A DNA stretch of 64,000 bases from Saccharothrix saharensis. GTDB lineage: Bacteria > Actinomycetota > Actinomycetes > Mycobacteriales > Pseudonocardiaceae. The stretch spans positions 3,968,001 through 4,032,000 of the forward strand of contig NZ_VFPP01000001.1 in assembly GCF_006716745.1 (NCBI RefSeq), read 5' to 3'. This document shows, in pieces, positions 7,762 through 15,496 of this stretch (its first letter is position 1; every line of letters starts with the position of its first letter). The notes under the pieces were generated by a model. It was not told the origin of the DNA and made no database searches. It worked only from the letters and a program-made list of their open reading frames with translations. The position numbers and the translations under genes are program-made.

Positions 7762-8727
7762 ATGATCAGGCTGTCCGCGATCACCCCGTCCGGCCCCGTC
7801 CAGCTGGGCAACTACCTCGGCGCCATCCGGCGGTGGGCCGCCGAGGGCACCGAGGAGGACGTCTACTTCATCAGCGACCTGCACGCCATGACGACGTCGC
7901 ACAACCCGTCACGGCTGCGGTCGTTGACCCGGGAGCAGTTGGCGGTGCTCATCGCCGCCGGCGTGGACCCGCGGTCGGTGGCCGTGCAGTCCGACCTGGT
8001 CCGCGAGCTCGGCGCGTTGACGTGGGTGCTGGAGTGCACCTGCACGTACGGCGAGGCGGCCCGGATGATCCAGTTCAAGGAGAAGTCCGCGGGCCGGTCG
8101 TCGGTCCGGTTGAGCCTGCTCACGTACCCGGTGCTGATGGCGGCCGACATCCTGCTGCAGGGGGCGCACGAGGTGCCGGTCGGTGACGACCAGCGGCAGC
8201 ACGTGGAGCTGGCCCGGGTGCTGGCGCGGCGGTTCAACGGCACCTACGGCGAGGTGTTCGTGATGCCGCGGTCCGTGGTGCCGCCGACCGCGGCGCGGGT
8301 GCGCGACCTGGCCGACCCGTCGCGGAAGATGGCGAAGACGGCGAAGGACGCGGCGGGCACGGTGTTCGTGCTCGACCCGCCGGACCTGGTGCGGCGCAAG
8401 ATCCGGCGTGCGGTGACCGACGACCTCGGCGAGGTGCGTTACGCGCCGGTGGAGCAGCCCGGGGTGGCGAACCTGCTGGAGATCCTGGCCGCGTGCACCG
8501 GGAAGGAGCCGGCCGAGCTGGCGTCGTCGCTGTCGGACTACAACGAGTTGAAGGAGGTCACGGCGGACGCGGTGATCGAGGAGCTGCGCCCCGTGCGCGA
8601 GGTCACCCAGGGCCTGCTGGACGACCCCGCCGAACTGGACCGCGCCCGCGCCCACGGCGCCGAACGCTCCCGCGCCCGCTGCACCCACCGCCTGGACGCC
8701 GCCCTCCGCATGTCGGGCCTGGCCTGA
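7762..8727 (+). CDS. trpS: Tryptophanyl-tRNA synthetase, probably auxiliary/inducible
   Basis: Class I aminoacyl-tRNA synthetase charging tRNA-Trp, cytoplasmic, 321 residues. ATG 7762 follows GAAGGG. The HIGH-like signature is PSGPVQLGNYLG near the N-terminus and the KMSKS loop is RKMAKTAKD, a substituted form. The TrpRS block LTYPVLMAADILLQGAHEVP and GDDQRQHVELAR (ATP/Trp site) are intact. In Streptomyces an auxiliary, indolmycin-tolerant TrpRS is regulated by ribosome-mediated attenuation. The identical arrangement here suggests this is the auxiliary enzyme, with a second housekeeping trpS elsewhere; this is inference. No other gene shares the transcript: a repeat array begins at the stop codon. 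Confidence 0.95.
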   Translation: MIRLSAITPSGPVQLGNYLGAIRRWAAEGTEEDVYFISDLHAMTTSHNPSRLRSLTREQLAVLIAAGVDPRSVAVQSDLVRELGALTWVLECTCTYGEAARMIQFKEKSAGRSSVRLSLLTYPVLMAADILLQGAHEVPVGDDQRQHVELARVLARRFNGTYGEVFVMPRSVVPPTAARVRDLADPSRKMAKTAKDAAGTVFVLDPPDLVRRKIRRAVTDDLGEVRYAPVEQPGVANLLEILAACTGKEPAELASSLSDYNELKEVTADAVIEELRPVREVTQGLLDDPAELDRARAHGAERSRARCTHRLDAALRMSGLA

Positions 8728-8872
8728 CCCGAGAGTCGAACGCTCAGGTCCCGAGAGTCGAACGTTCGCGACCCCCGAATTCAACGCTCAGGTTCGCCGG
8801 GCTTGTCCTGAGCGTTGAATTGAGAGGGCCTGAGCGTTCGACACTCGGGACCTGAGCGTTCGACACGCGCGG
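8728..8872. repeat. Inverted array of six intergenic repeat units
   Basis: The whole gap between the convergent trpS and NUDIX genes consists of about 20-bp units. Three run forward (8729-8748 CCGAGAGTCGAACGCTCAGG, 8751-8770, 8773-8792) and three are inverted (8807-8825, 8829-8849, 8851-8872). The innermost pair forms a perfect 15-bp stem, AATTCAACGCTCAGG (8778-8792) with 8807-8821, and a 14-nt loop; outer units pair as nested stems. The first unit begins directly after the trpS TGA, and the last ends one base from the opposing stop. The same motif recurs at 49747-49830. It may act as a bidirectional terminator; its origin is unknown. Confidence 0.88.
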
Positions 8873-8873
8873 G

Positions 8874-9689
8874 TCAGGGGAGGTGGGAGAGGAGGGTCGG
8901 GAGGAGGACGCGGTCGGCGGGGAGCCAGTCGACGGTGGTCAGGGTGGCGGAGGTCAGCCAGCGGACGGCCTGGTGGTCGGTCGGGGTCGGGGTGCCGGAG
9001 GTCAGGGTGGCGGTGTAGGCGCGGAGGAGGAGGTCGGAGCGGAGGGGGATGTCCGGGCCGATCCCGGCACCCGGGGTGACGGTGACGGAGAGTTCCTCGG
9101 CGCACTCGCGGATGACGGCGGCGTGGTCCGTTTCGTCCGGTTCCACGCGACCGCCGGGCAGTTCCCACTTGCCCGCGGCGTCGGGCGGGTAGCTGCGCTG
9201 CTGGGCCAACAGGCGGCCGTTGTCGAAGATCGCGGCGGCTACCACCACGCGCGCGCTCAGGAGTTCGACGCTCCGAGCCGACACGGCCGCCGCACGCGCC
9301 TCCAGCACCTTGAGAGCCAGACCACGGCCCACCACGACGTCGGCCAGGCGACCGAACGGGCCACCGGGGCTCGACCACTCCACCGAGTCCACCACCATCG
9401 TGCCGCCACCGGTGTGCAACAGGTCCGTGACCAGCGTGAACCGCGGCAACGGCCCACCGACCAGCTCCGCCGACACACCCGTGGTGCCCGCCCGCGTCAC
9501 GACCAGCGTCCCGGTCACCGGCCCCACCGACCCGGCCAGCCGCGCCCCCTCGAACAGCACCGGCGCGCCACCCGTGATCCGCACGCCCAGCCCGCGCACG
9601 GCCCGCGCCAGCAACCGGGCGTCCAACAACGCGGCGGCGACGGTCCGCAACGGGGCGTCGACCAGGGTGGTGTTCCTCAGCTCGGGCAC
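8874..9689 (-). CDS. SRPBCC-like domain fused to NUDIX hydrolase
   Basis: 271 residues. The N-terminal 140 residues look like the SRPBCC/START-related ligand-binding fold (NTTLVDAPLRTVAAALLDAR start, VDSVEWSSPGGPFGRLADVV near the end). The C-terminal half is a MutT/NUDIX pyrophosphohydrolase with WELPGGRVEPDETDH and RECAEEL; the Nudix box GX5EX7REUXEE is met, but the final Gly is Ser. The NUDIX half is MutT1/NTP-cleaning-like; the fusion partner's ligand is unknown. The GTG start at 9689 is preceded by AGGA; an in-frame GTG at 9713 lies just after the kinase stop. Same strand as the two-component genes, so it may be the third gene of that operon. Confidence 0.85.
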   Translation of the reverse strand: MPELRNTTLVDAPLRTVAAALLDARLLARAVRGLGVRITGGAPVLFEGARLAGSVGPVTGTLVVTRAGTTGVSAELVGGPLPRFTLVTDLLHTGGGTMVVDSVEWSSPGGPFGRLADVVVGRGLALKVLEARAAAVSARSVELLSARVVVAAAIFDNGRLLAQQRSYPPDAAGKWELPGGRVEPDETDHAAVIRECAEELSVTVTPGAGIGPDIPLRSDLLLRAYTATLTSGTPTPTDHQAVRWLTSATLTTVDWLPADRVLLPTLLSHLP

Positions 9690-9714
9690 GGTCGCACATC
9701 CTGTCAGCCGCACG

Positions 9715-10998
9715 TCACCGGTACAGCGGCCAGCGCACCTCCAGCCGCGCGCCGCCCTCGGGCGACTCCCCGGCCCGGATCGTCCCCCGCCGCCGACGCA
9801 CGAGGTGCGCCACCAGCGCGAGCCCCAGCCCGAACCCGCCGGTGGCCCGCCCCCGGTCGGACTCGACCCGGTAGAAGCGGTCGAACACCTTCTCCCGGTG
9901 CTCCTCGGGGATGCCGTGCCCGTCGTCGTCCACCAGCAACCGCACCTCGCGGGCCGCCGGCAGCACCGAGATCCGGATGAACGTCCGGGCGTACCGGGCC
10001 GCGTTGCGCAGCAGGTTGTCCAGCACCAGCTCCACCTCGGTGCGCGCGGCGGAGATCAGGCACGCCGACATGGGCGCGGCCAGCTGCACGAGCAGCTCCG
10101 CCTCCCCCAGCCGGTCCACCGCGGCCTGCGCCTGCAGCACCAGGTCGACGGGCTCGGCGCGCGGCAGCTCGCCGGTGTCCGCGCGCGCCAGGATCAGCAA
10201 CGCGTCCACCAGCGCGGACAGCCGCTCGGACTCCTCCACCACCGATTCCAGCACCTCGATGGAGAAGTCCGGGTCGGGGTGCGCCACCGCCACCTCGGCC
10301 TGCGCCCGCACGGACGTCACGGGCGACCGCAGCTCGTGCGCCGCGTCACCGGTGAACCGCCGAAGCCGCTCGGTGGCTTCGTCACGCCGGGCCAGCAACG
10401 CGTTCAGCGCCTCCGCAAGCGCTTGCAGCTCGTCCCGCGCGGCCGGCACGGGCAGGCGCTGCCCGCGCGGCAGCTCCGCCGCGGCCACCCGCATCCGCTC
10501 CACCGGCCGCAACGACGACCGCACCGCCAGCCACGTCGCGATCCCCACCAGGCCCGCGACCAGCACCGCGGCCACCGCCAGCCACCGCGTGCCGAGCTGG
10601 TTCGCCTCGCGGTAGCCGACCAGCGTGTCACCGGCCACGTGCAGCTCGGGCGTGCCGTCCGCGGTGAACACGACCCGGCCGATCCACCGGTGCGCGCTGG
10701 GACCGTCGATCCGCAGCACGGGTCCGCCCGCCTTGAGCACGCGGATCTCCGCCGCGGTCAGGTCGGGTCGCGGCCCGCCGTCCAGCGGGTTGCCGGCGGT
10801 GTCGAGCACGCGCACCCGCTCGGCCTTCGCCAGTTCCCGGTCCACCGCGCTGACCTGCACGTACCCGATGAGCTGCGGGGCCAGGAGGGTGAACGCGAGC
10901 AGGCACAGCAGGGCCACGCCGGTCGCCACCACGGTGATCCGGAACCGCAGCGTCCGCCGCAGCCACCACCGGCGCGGCCACCACCGGCCCAGGTTCAC
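9715..10998 (-). CDS. Two-component sensor histidine kinase
   Basis: 427 residues, membrane sensor of the OmpR-class partner encoded just upstream. The GTG start at 10998 overlaps the regulator's TGA (GTGA), giving translational coupling; the longer frame to 11178 runs antiparallel to no signal and was rejected. Order: TM1 (ITVVATGVALLCLLAF), an extracytoplasmic sensor of about 100 residues, TM2 ([19 protein letters not shown]), HAMP, HisKA with phospho-acceptor His near residue 222 (AAHELRSPVTSV), N-box (LDNLLRNAARYA), G1 (DDDGHGIPEEHREKVFDRFY) and G2 (GGFGLGLALVAHLV). Divergent from a LolA-like/ABC exporter operon that it probably controls. Confidence 0.95.
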   Translation of the reverse strand: MNLGRWWPRRWWLRRTLRFRITVVATGVALLCLLAFTLLAPQLIGYVQVSAVDRELAKAERVRVLDTAGNPLDGGPRPDLTAAEIRVLKAGGPVLRIDGPSAHRWIGRVVFTADGTPELHVAGDTLVGYREANQLGTRWLAVAAVLVAGLVGIATWLAVRSSLRPVERMRVAAAELPRGQRLPVPAARDELQALAEALNALLARRDEATERLRRFTGDAAHELRSPVTSVRAQAEVAVAHPDPDFSIEVLESVVEESERLSALVDALLILARADTGELPRAEPVDLVLQAQAAVDRLGEAELLVQLAAPMSACLISAARTEVELVLDNLLRNAARYARTFIRISVLPAAREVRLLVDDDGHGIPEEHREKVFDRFYRVESDRGRATGGFGLGLALVAHLVRRRRGTIRAGESPEGGARLEVRWPLYR

Positions 10999-11720
10999 CT
11001 GCGCCTGGTCCCCGACGACGCTCCCAGCGCCGCGTCGAGGTCGGGCGTGGACGCCAGGTAGCCGTGGCCGCGCACGGTCCGCACCACCTCGCCCGCGCCC
11101 ATCGCGTCGAGCTTGCGCCGCAGGTAGCCGACGTACACCTCGACCGCGTTGCGGGTGGCCGCCTGCTCGTCGCCCCACACGGTGCGCAGCAGCTCGTCCT
11201 TGGTGACCACGGACCCGGCCCGGCTGGCCAGCACGTCGAGCACGGCGTACTCGCGCGGCGACAGCGACACGGGCTCACCGGCCCAGCTGACCTCGCGCAC
11301 GGCCCGGTCCACGACCAGCTCACCGAGCTTGAGGCGCCGCCGGGCGAGGTCCGCGGAGTTGCGCCGCAGCAACGCGCGCACCTGCGCGACCAGCACCACG
11401 AACGAGAACGGCTTCACCAGGTAGCCGTCGGCGCCGAGGTCGAGGCCGTCGGCCTGGTCGACCTCGCCGTCCTTGGCCGACACCATCAGCACGGGCGTGC
11501 GCACGCCCTCGGCGCGCATCCGCTGCAGGACCCGGTAACCGGACAGGCCGGGCAGCATGATGTCCAGCAGCACCACGTCGAACGCGCCGGTCAACGCCAC
11601 CCGGAGGGCGTTCGGGCCGTCGGCGGCCGTCACCACCTCCATGCCCTCGGCGGACAGGCCGCGTTCCAACGCCCGTCGCACGCCGATCTCGTCGTCCACA
11701 ACCAGCACCCGTGGTCTCAC
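10995..11720 (-). CDS. OmpR/PhoB-family response regulator
   Basis: 241 residues. Receiver domain with acidic pair VDDE at the start, phospho-acceptor Asp near residue 51 (VVLLDIMLPGLSG), Ser (LMVSAKDG) and Lys (LVKPFSF), then a winged-helix DNA-binding domain (SPREYAVLDVLA, RNAVEVYVGYLRRKLD). The GTG at 11720 gives the usual short leader RPRVLVVDDE; ATG 11732 or TTG 11750 cannot be excluded. First gene of the regulator-kinase operon. Its likely target sites are the four TCTCAG repeats about 45-90 bp upstream of its start, shared with the divergent exporter operon. Confidence 0.95.
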   Translation of the reverse strand: MRPRVLVVDDEIGVRRALERGLSAEGMEVVTAADGPNALRVALTGAFDVVLLDIMLPGLSGYRVLQRMRAEGVRTPVLMVSAKDGEVDQADGLDLGADGYLVKPFSFVVLVAQVRALLRRNSADLARRRLKLGELVVDRAVREVSWAGEPVSLSPREYAVLDVLASRAGSVVTKDELLRTVWGDEQAATRNAVEVYVGYLRRKLDAMGAGEVVRTVRGHGYLASTPDLDAALGASSGTRRR

Positions 11721-11762
11721 GCCCCACAGCATGCCCCGTGAGGAGGACAATCGGCGCGGGAG

Positions 11763-11808
11763 TCTCAGTGCGCTCTCAGCGTCCGGGCCGCTCTCAGCTC
11801 GATCTCAG
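11763..11808. promoter_or_regulatory. Four phased TCTCAG repeats, candidate response-regulator operator
   Basis: TCTCAG occurs at 11763-11768, 11774-11779, 11792-11797 and 11803-11808. Within each pair the spacing is exactly 11 bp, and the pairs are 18 bp apart (2nd to 3rd). OmpR/PhoB-family regulators bind head-to-tail half-sites with one-turn spacing, so this is a good candidate operator in the 150-bp region between the response regulator and the LolA-like gene. Confidence 0.7.
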
Positions 11809-11870
11809 GGCGTGCGGAGCAGTGTCTGGGGTGTCGGGTCGCAAGGGGCTGCCCGGTGGAGGAGGGACAC

Positions 11871-13013
11871 ATGAACCGGAGAAGGGTGACCGTCGTGGCG
11901 GCGGCGGTCGGCGTGGTCGCCGGCGCGACCGGGCTGGGGCTGCTCGCGATGCCCGCCGGCGCGGGGCCCGCACCGGTGCTGCCGGACGTGAGCGCCGAGG
12001 CGCTGGTCGAGTCCGTGCTCAACGCGAAGCCGGCCGCGTTCGGCGGCACCGTGGACGTGGACAACGACCTGGGCATCCCGGCCATCGCCGGCGTGCCGCA
12101 GCTGTCGGACGGCGCCAGCAACCTGCGGATCTGGACCGACGGCCAGGGCAAGGTGCGGGTGCAGCTGCCCGGTGGCGACTCCGAGCGCACGTTCGTCGAC
12201 GACGGGCAGACCGCGTGGCTGTGGGACTCCGCCGAGCAGACCGTGACCAAGCTGCCGCACGGCTCGTTCGAGCAGGCGCACCCGGACCTGAGCGGTGAGC
12301 CGAAGGCCGCGCCGACGGACCCGGTGACGCTGTCCCGGCAGGTCGTGGCGGCGATCCAGGAGTTCAGCGACGTCACGGTCGACGGCACCGCGCGGGTGGC
12401 GAACCGGCCGGTGTACGAGCTGGTGCTGACGCCGAAGCCGACCGAGAAGACGGTGCTGCGCGAGGTGCGCGTCGCGGTCGACTCGGAGCTGCGGGTGCCG
12501 CTGCGGGTGGCCGTGCTGACCAACGGCACGGACGCGCCCGCCGCGCAGGTCGGGTTCTCCGAGCTGGCCGTCGGCCCGCAGGACGCGTCGCTGTTCGCGT
12601 TCACCCCGCCCGCCGGGGCGAAGGTGACCGAGCCGGAGGTCGACGCGCCGTCGGCGGAGGACAAGGCGGCGGCCGAGAAGGCGTTCACCGAGGCGAACCC
12701 GCAGGTCATCGGTGAGGGTTGGGACGTCGTGCTGGCCGCGCGCGTGCCGCAGGACGCCCTGGCGGGTCTCGCGGAGGCGCAGCAGCAGGGTCGGGGTCAG
12801 CGCGAGGGCCGCTTCCAGGACCGCGGCCAGGGCGAGGACGTCGACGTGCAGGGCCTGATCAAGCAGCTCGGCAAGCAGGTCAGCGGCTCGTGGGGGTCGG
12901 GCACGCTCGTCACCACGCGGGTCGGTGGCGTGCTGATCACCGACGACGGCCGGGTGGCCGCGGGCGCGGTGCCGGAGCAGGTGCTGGTGGACGCGATCGG
13001 CCAGGTCAAGTGA
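11871..13013 (+). CDS. Secreted/anchored LolA-like outer-surface protein
   Basis: 380 residues; ATG 11871 with GGAGGAGGG upstream. N-terminal signal/anchor (RRRVTVVAAAVGVVAGATGLGLLA). The body resembles the LolA/LppX-like or DUF2092-type beta fold: LRIWTDGQGKVRVQLPGGDS, ERTFVDDGQTAWLWDSAEQT and ELVLTPKPTEKTVLREVRVA strands. A Gln/Arg/Gly-rich insertion (QQQGRGQREGRFQDRGQ) sits late in the protein. No lipobox is seen. It overlaps the next gene by GTGA, so it is the first gene of an ABC-exporter operon and may bind or relay a lipophilic ligand; the ligand is unknown. Divergently transcribed from the two-component system. Confidence 0.85.
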   Translation: MNRRRVTVVAAAVGVVAGATGLGLLAMPAGAGPAPVLPDVSAEALVESVLNAKPAAFGGTVDVDNDLGIPAIAGVPQLSDGASNLRIWTDGQGKVRVQLPGGDSERTFVDDGQTAWLWDSAEQTVTKLPHGSFEQAHPDLSGEPKAAPTDPVTLSRQVVAAIQEFSDVTVDGTARVANRPVYELVLTPKPTEKTVLREVRVAVDSELRVPLRVAVLTNGTDAPAAQVGFSELAVGPQDASLFAFTPPAGAKVTEPEVDAPSAEDKAAAEKAFTEANPQVIGEGWDVVLAARVPQDALAGLAEAQQQGRGQREGRFQDRGQGEDVDVQGLIKQLGKQVSGSWGSGTLVTTRVGGVLITDDGRVAAGAVPEQVLVDAIGQVK

Positions 13014-14050
13014 CCACCTCGACCAGCGCGCGGGTGGAGTCGGCCACGGCCGGCTCCACCCCGGTCCTCGCCGCCCGGACGCGGGGACTGCGCAAGGTGT
13101 ACGGGCGCACGGTCGCGGTGGACCGGGTGGACCTCGACGTGCCGCGCGGGGCGGTGCTCGGGATGCTCGGCCCGAACGGGTCGGGCAAGACCACCACGAT
13201 CCGCATGCTGCTCGGGCTCGTGCGGCCGACCGAGGGGGAGGTCGAGCTGCTGGGGAAGGCGTTGCCCGACGGCGCCGCGCAGGCGTTGCCGCACGTGGGC
13301 GCGCTGGTCGAGGGTCCGGGGTTCCACCCGTTCCTGTCGGGGCGGGAGAACCTGCGGCGGGCGGCGGCGTTCGAGCCGCTGCTCGCCACGGGTGACATCA
13401 AGCAGGCCGTCGAGGACGCCTTGGAGCGGGTCGGCCTGGCCGCCGCCGCGCACCGGCGCTACCGGGGGTACTCGCTGGGCATGAAGCAGCGGCTGGGGCT
13501 GGCCTCGGCGCTGCTGGTCAAGCGGGAGCTGATCGTGCTGGACGAGCCGACCAACGGGCTGGACCCGGCGGGCACGCGCGAGGTGCGCAAGGTGATCGCG
13601 GACCTGCACGAGGCGGGCAGCACGGTGGTCGTGTCGTCCCACCTGCTCAGCGAGATCGAGGCGACGTGCACGCACGTCGCCGTGCTGCACCGGGGAACCG
13701 TGGTGGCGCAGGGCGAGCTGGCCGAACTGCTGCACGCGGACAGCAGCTCGCTGCTGGTCGTGACGCCGGACGTGGACGACGCGCTGAACGCGTTGCGCGC
13801 GGGCCGGATCTCGGCGCGGCCGATCCCCGCCGGTGGGACCGGCGACGGGACCGCTCAGGGCGTGCGCATCGAACTCATCGGCACGACCGCGCCCGTGGTG
13901 GTGGAGACGCTGGTGCGGGCGGGGGTCGCGGTGCACGAGGCGCGCCGGCACCGCACCGGGCTGGAAGACCTGTTCGCCCGGCTCACCGAGGCCGAGGAGT
14001 CCGAGCACAACCTGTCCGCGGTGGACACGATCGAGGAGGGTGCGCGATGA
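13010..14050 (+). CDS. ABC transporter ATP-binding protein (exporter type)
   Basis: 346 residues, cytoplasmic ATPase of a DrrA/bacitracin-type exporter. The GTG start at 13010 overlaps the LolA-like stop. Walker A GPNGSGKTTT, Q-loop region, signature YSLGMKQRLGLA, Walker B LIVLDEPTNGLDPAG and switch His SSHLL are intact. A C-terminal extension of about 100 residues after the switch region is typical of this subfamily. It overlaps the permease start by ATGA. Together with the two-component system this is the layout of an envelope-stress or antibiotic-sensing efflux module; the drug is not identifiable. Confidence 0.96.
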   Translation: MTTSTSARVESATAGSTPVLAARTRGLRKVYGRTVAVDRVDLDVPRGAVLGMLGPNGSGKTTTIRMLLGLVRPTEGEVELLGKALPDGAAQALPHVGALVEGPGFHPFLSGRENLRRAAAFEPLLATGDIKQAVEDALERVGLAAAAHRRYRGYSLGMKQRLGLASALLVKRELIVLDEPTNGLDPAGTREVRKVIADLHEAGSTVVVSSHLLSEIEATCTHVAVLHRGTVVAQGELAELLHADSSSLLVVTPDVDDALNALRAGRISARPIPAGGTGDGTAQGVRIELIGTTAPVVVETLVRAGVAVHEARRHRTGLEDLFARLTEAEESEHNLSAVDTIEEGAR

Positions 14051-14880
14051 GCGCGCTGGTCGCCACGCGCGCTCCGCTGGGCAGGCAACTGCGCTCGGAG
14101 CTGCGCTGGATCCTGCGCCGGCCGCGGACGGTGATCGGGCTGGCGTCGCTGTGCCTGGTGCCGGTCCTGGCCGGGATCGGGCTGTGGTTCGCCGCGGACG
14201 GCGACGGCGCCGCCGGACCGGGGTTGGCCGCGATCATCGAGGGCAACGGCCTGGTGTTGCCGGTGTTCACGTTGTTCCTGGCCCTGCCGCTGCTGCTGCC
14301 GCTGGTGGGTGCGATCTGGGCGGCCGACGGGCTGGCGGGCGAGGCGCAGCACGGGACGTTGCGCGGGTTGATGATCTCGCCGGTGGGCCGGCTCAGGCTG
14401 CTGGGCATCAAGGCGTTCGGCGTGGCCACCATGACGCTCGTCGCGGTGACGCTGATCGCGGTGGTCGGTGCGATCACCGGCGTGGTGCTGTTCGGCGGCG
14501 AGGGGATGCTGACGCTGTCGGGGTCCACGCTGTCGTTGGGCGCGGCATTGGGGCGGATCGTGCTGACGATCCTGCTGGTCACCGTGCAGGTGTGGGGTGT
14601 GGCGGCGATCGCGATGGCGATCTCGGCGTGCACCGAGCACCCGTTGGTCGTGATGGCGGCGACGATGGCCGGCGTGATCGTGTTCGCCGTGCTGGGCGTG
14701 TTCAGCGCGTTGGACTGGCTGCACCCGTACCTCATCACGTCCGCGTGGGACGGGTTGATCGACGTGATGCGCGACCCGCTGCCGACCGAGCAGCTCTGGC
14801 GCAGCACGGCCTTGGCGGGGTGCTACGTGCTGATCGGGATGTCGCTGGCGGCAATGCGCTTGGCCACCAAGGACAGCTAG
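14047..14880 (+). CDS. ABC-2 type exporter permease
   Basis: 277 residues with six predicted membrane segments (for example LASLCLVPVLAGIGLWFA, VFTLFLALPLLLPLVGAI, IVLTILLVTVQVWGVAAI, VMAATMAGVIVFAVLGVF, STALAGCYVLIGMSLAAM). Between helices, WAADGLAGEAQHGTLRGLM matches the E-G-T-R cytoplasmic motif common in ABC-2 permeases of the BcrB/NatB kind. ATG overlaps the ATPase stop. Last gene of the LolA-like/ATPase/permease operon. Confidence 0.93.
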   Translation: MSALVATRAPLGRQLRSELRWILRRPRTVIGLASLCLVPVLAGIGLWFAADGDGAAGPGLAAIIEGNGLVLPVFTLFLALPLLLPLVGAIWAADGLAGEAQHGTLRGLMISPVGRLRLLGIKAFGVATMTLVAVTLIAVVGAITGVVLFGGEGMLTLSGSTLSLGAALGRIVLTILLVTVQVWGVAAIAMAISACTEHPLVVMAATMAGVIVFAVLGVFSALDWLHPYLITSAWDGLIDVMRDPLPTEQLWRSTALAGCYVLIGMSLAAMRLATKDS

Positions 14881-14894
14881 CCGACGATCGGGCC

Positions 14895-15263
14895 GTGGTC
14901 GGGGCGAACCGGTTGGTGCTGCGGGGGATCGCGCCCTCCGATGTGGACGATGTGGCCCGGTCGCCGGCCGAGCCGCGGGTGATGCGGTACATCGAGGACG
15001 GCAGGCCGGTGTCGCGGGACGACGTCGAGCGGGTCGTGCTGCCGGAGGGCGCGTCGGCGCTCGTCGGGCACGCGCGGGCGGTGAACGCGGGGTCGCGACG
15101 GGTGCCGGAGAAGGTCGGGCCGCGGCACGTGCGGACGTTCCACGAAGAGTGGCCCGAGTACGTCGAGGGTGCCGAACACGGTGATGTGGAATATGCCCTC
15201 GACCTCCATTCTGACACGTCGGAGGGAATTTCCGGCGCACTTCGGAACACCGAACCGAAATAG
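14895..15263 (+). pseudogene. GNAT acetyltransferase remnant with internal deletion
   Basis: One frame gives about 122 codons: NRLVLRGIAPSDVDDVARSP...MRYIEDGRPVSRDDVERVVLP, the N-terminus of a RimJ/RimL-like N-acetyltransferase, joined directly to NAGSRRVPEKVG-RHVRTFHEEWP...GAEHGDVEYAL, its C-terminus. The middle (acetyl-CoA-binding RXXGXG/A strand and helix, roughly 80-100 residues in the family) is absent. No good start with a ribosome site is seen. The frame is still open, so the event was in-frame or recent. The rest of the gap to 15496 holds no gene, only the upstream region of the next CDS. Confidence 0.7.
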
Positions 15264-15496
15264 CCGCCGAAATGCGGTCGAAGCGTCATCACGATTACCG
15301 TGTTGGAAGTATCACCGCTGGTCAGCAGCTTGCGCACACAGACTTATCCGCCTAGCAAATCCTTTGCGCGACGGCCGCGTTACACCTTTGACTCCGATCG
15401 AGTGATCTCCTTCTCCAGTCGGTATCACCGCCCCTTTCCCGCCGTCCTCCTCGCGTGCCGCCGGCCCTGTCCGGCGGCGCAGAAGGAGGACTAGGC

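Noticed and set aside
8728-8872. Repeat array as an insertion-sequence end pair or a tRNA fragment
   Set aside because: No transposase, no target duplication and no cloverleaf; units also occur as a direct array at 49747.
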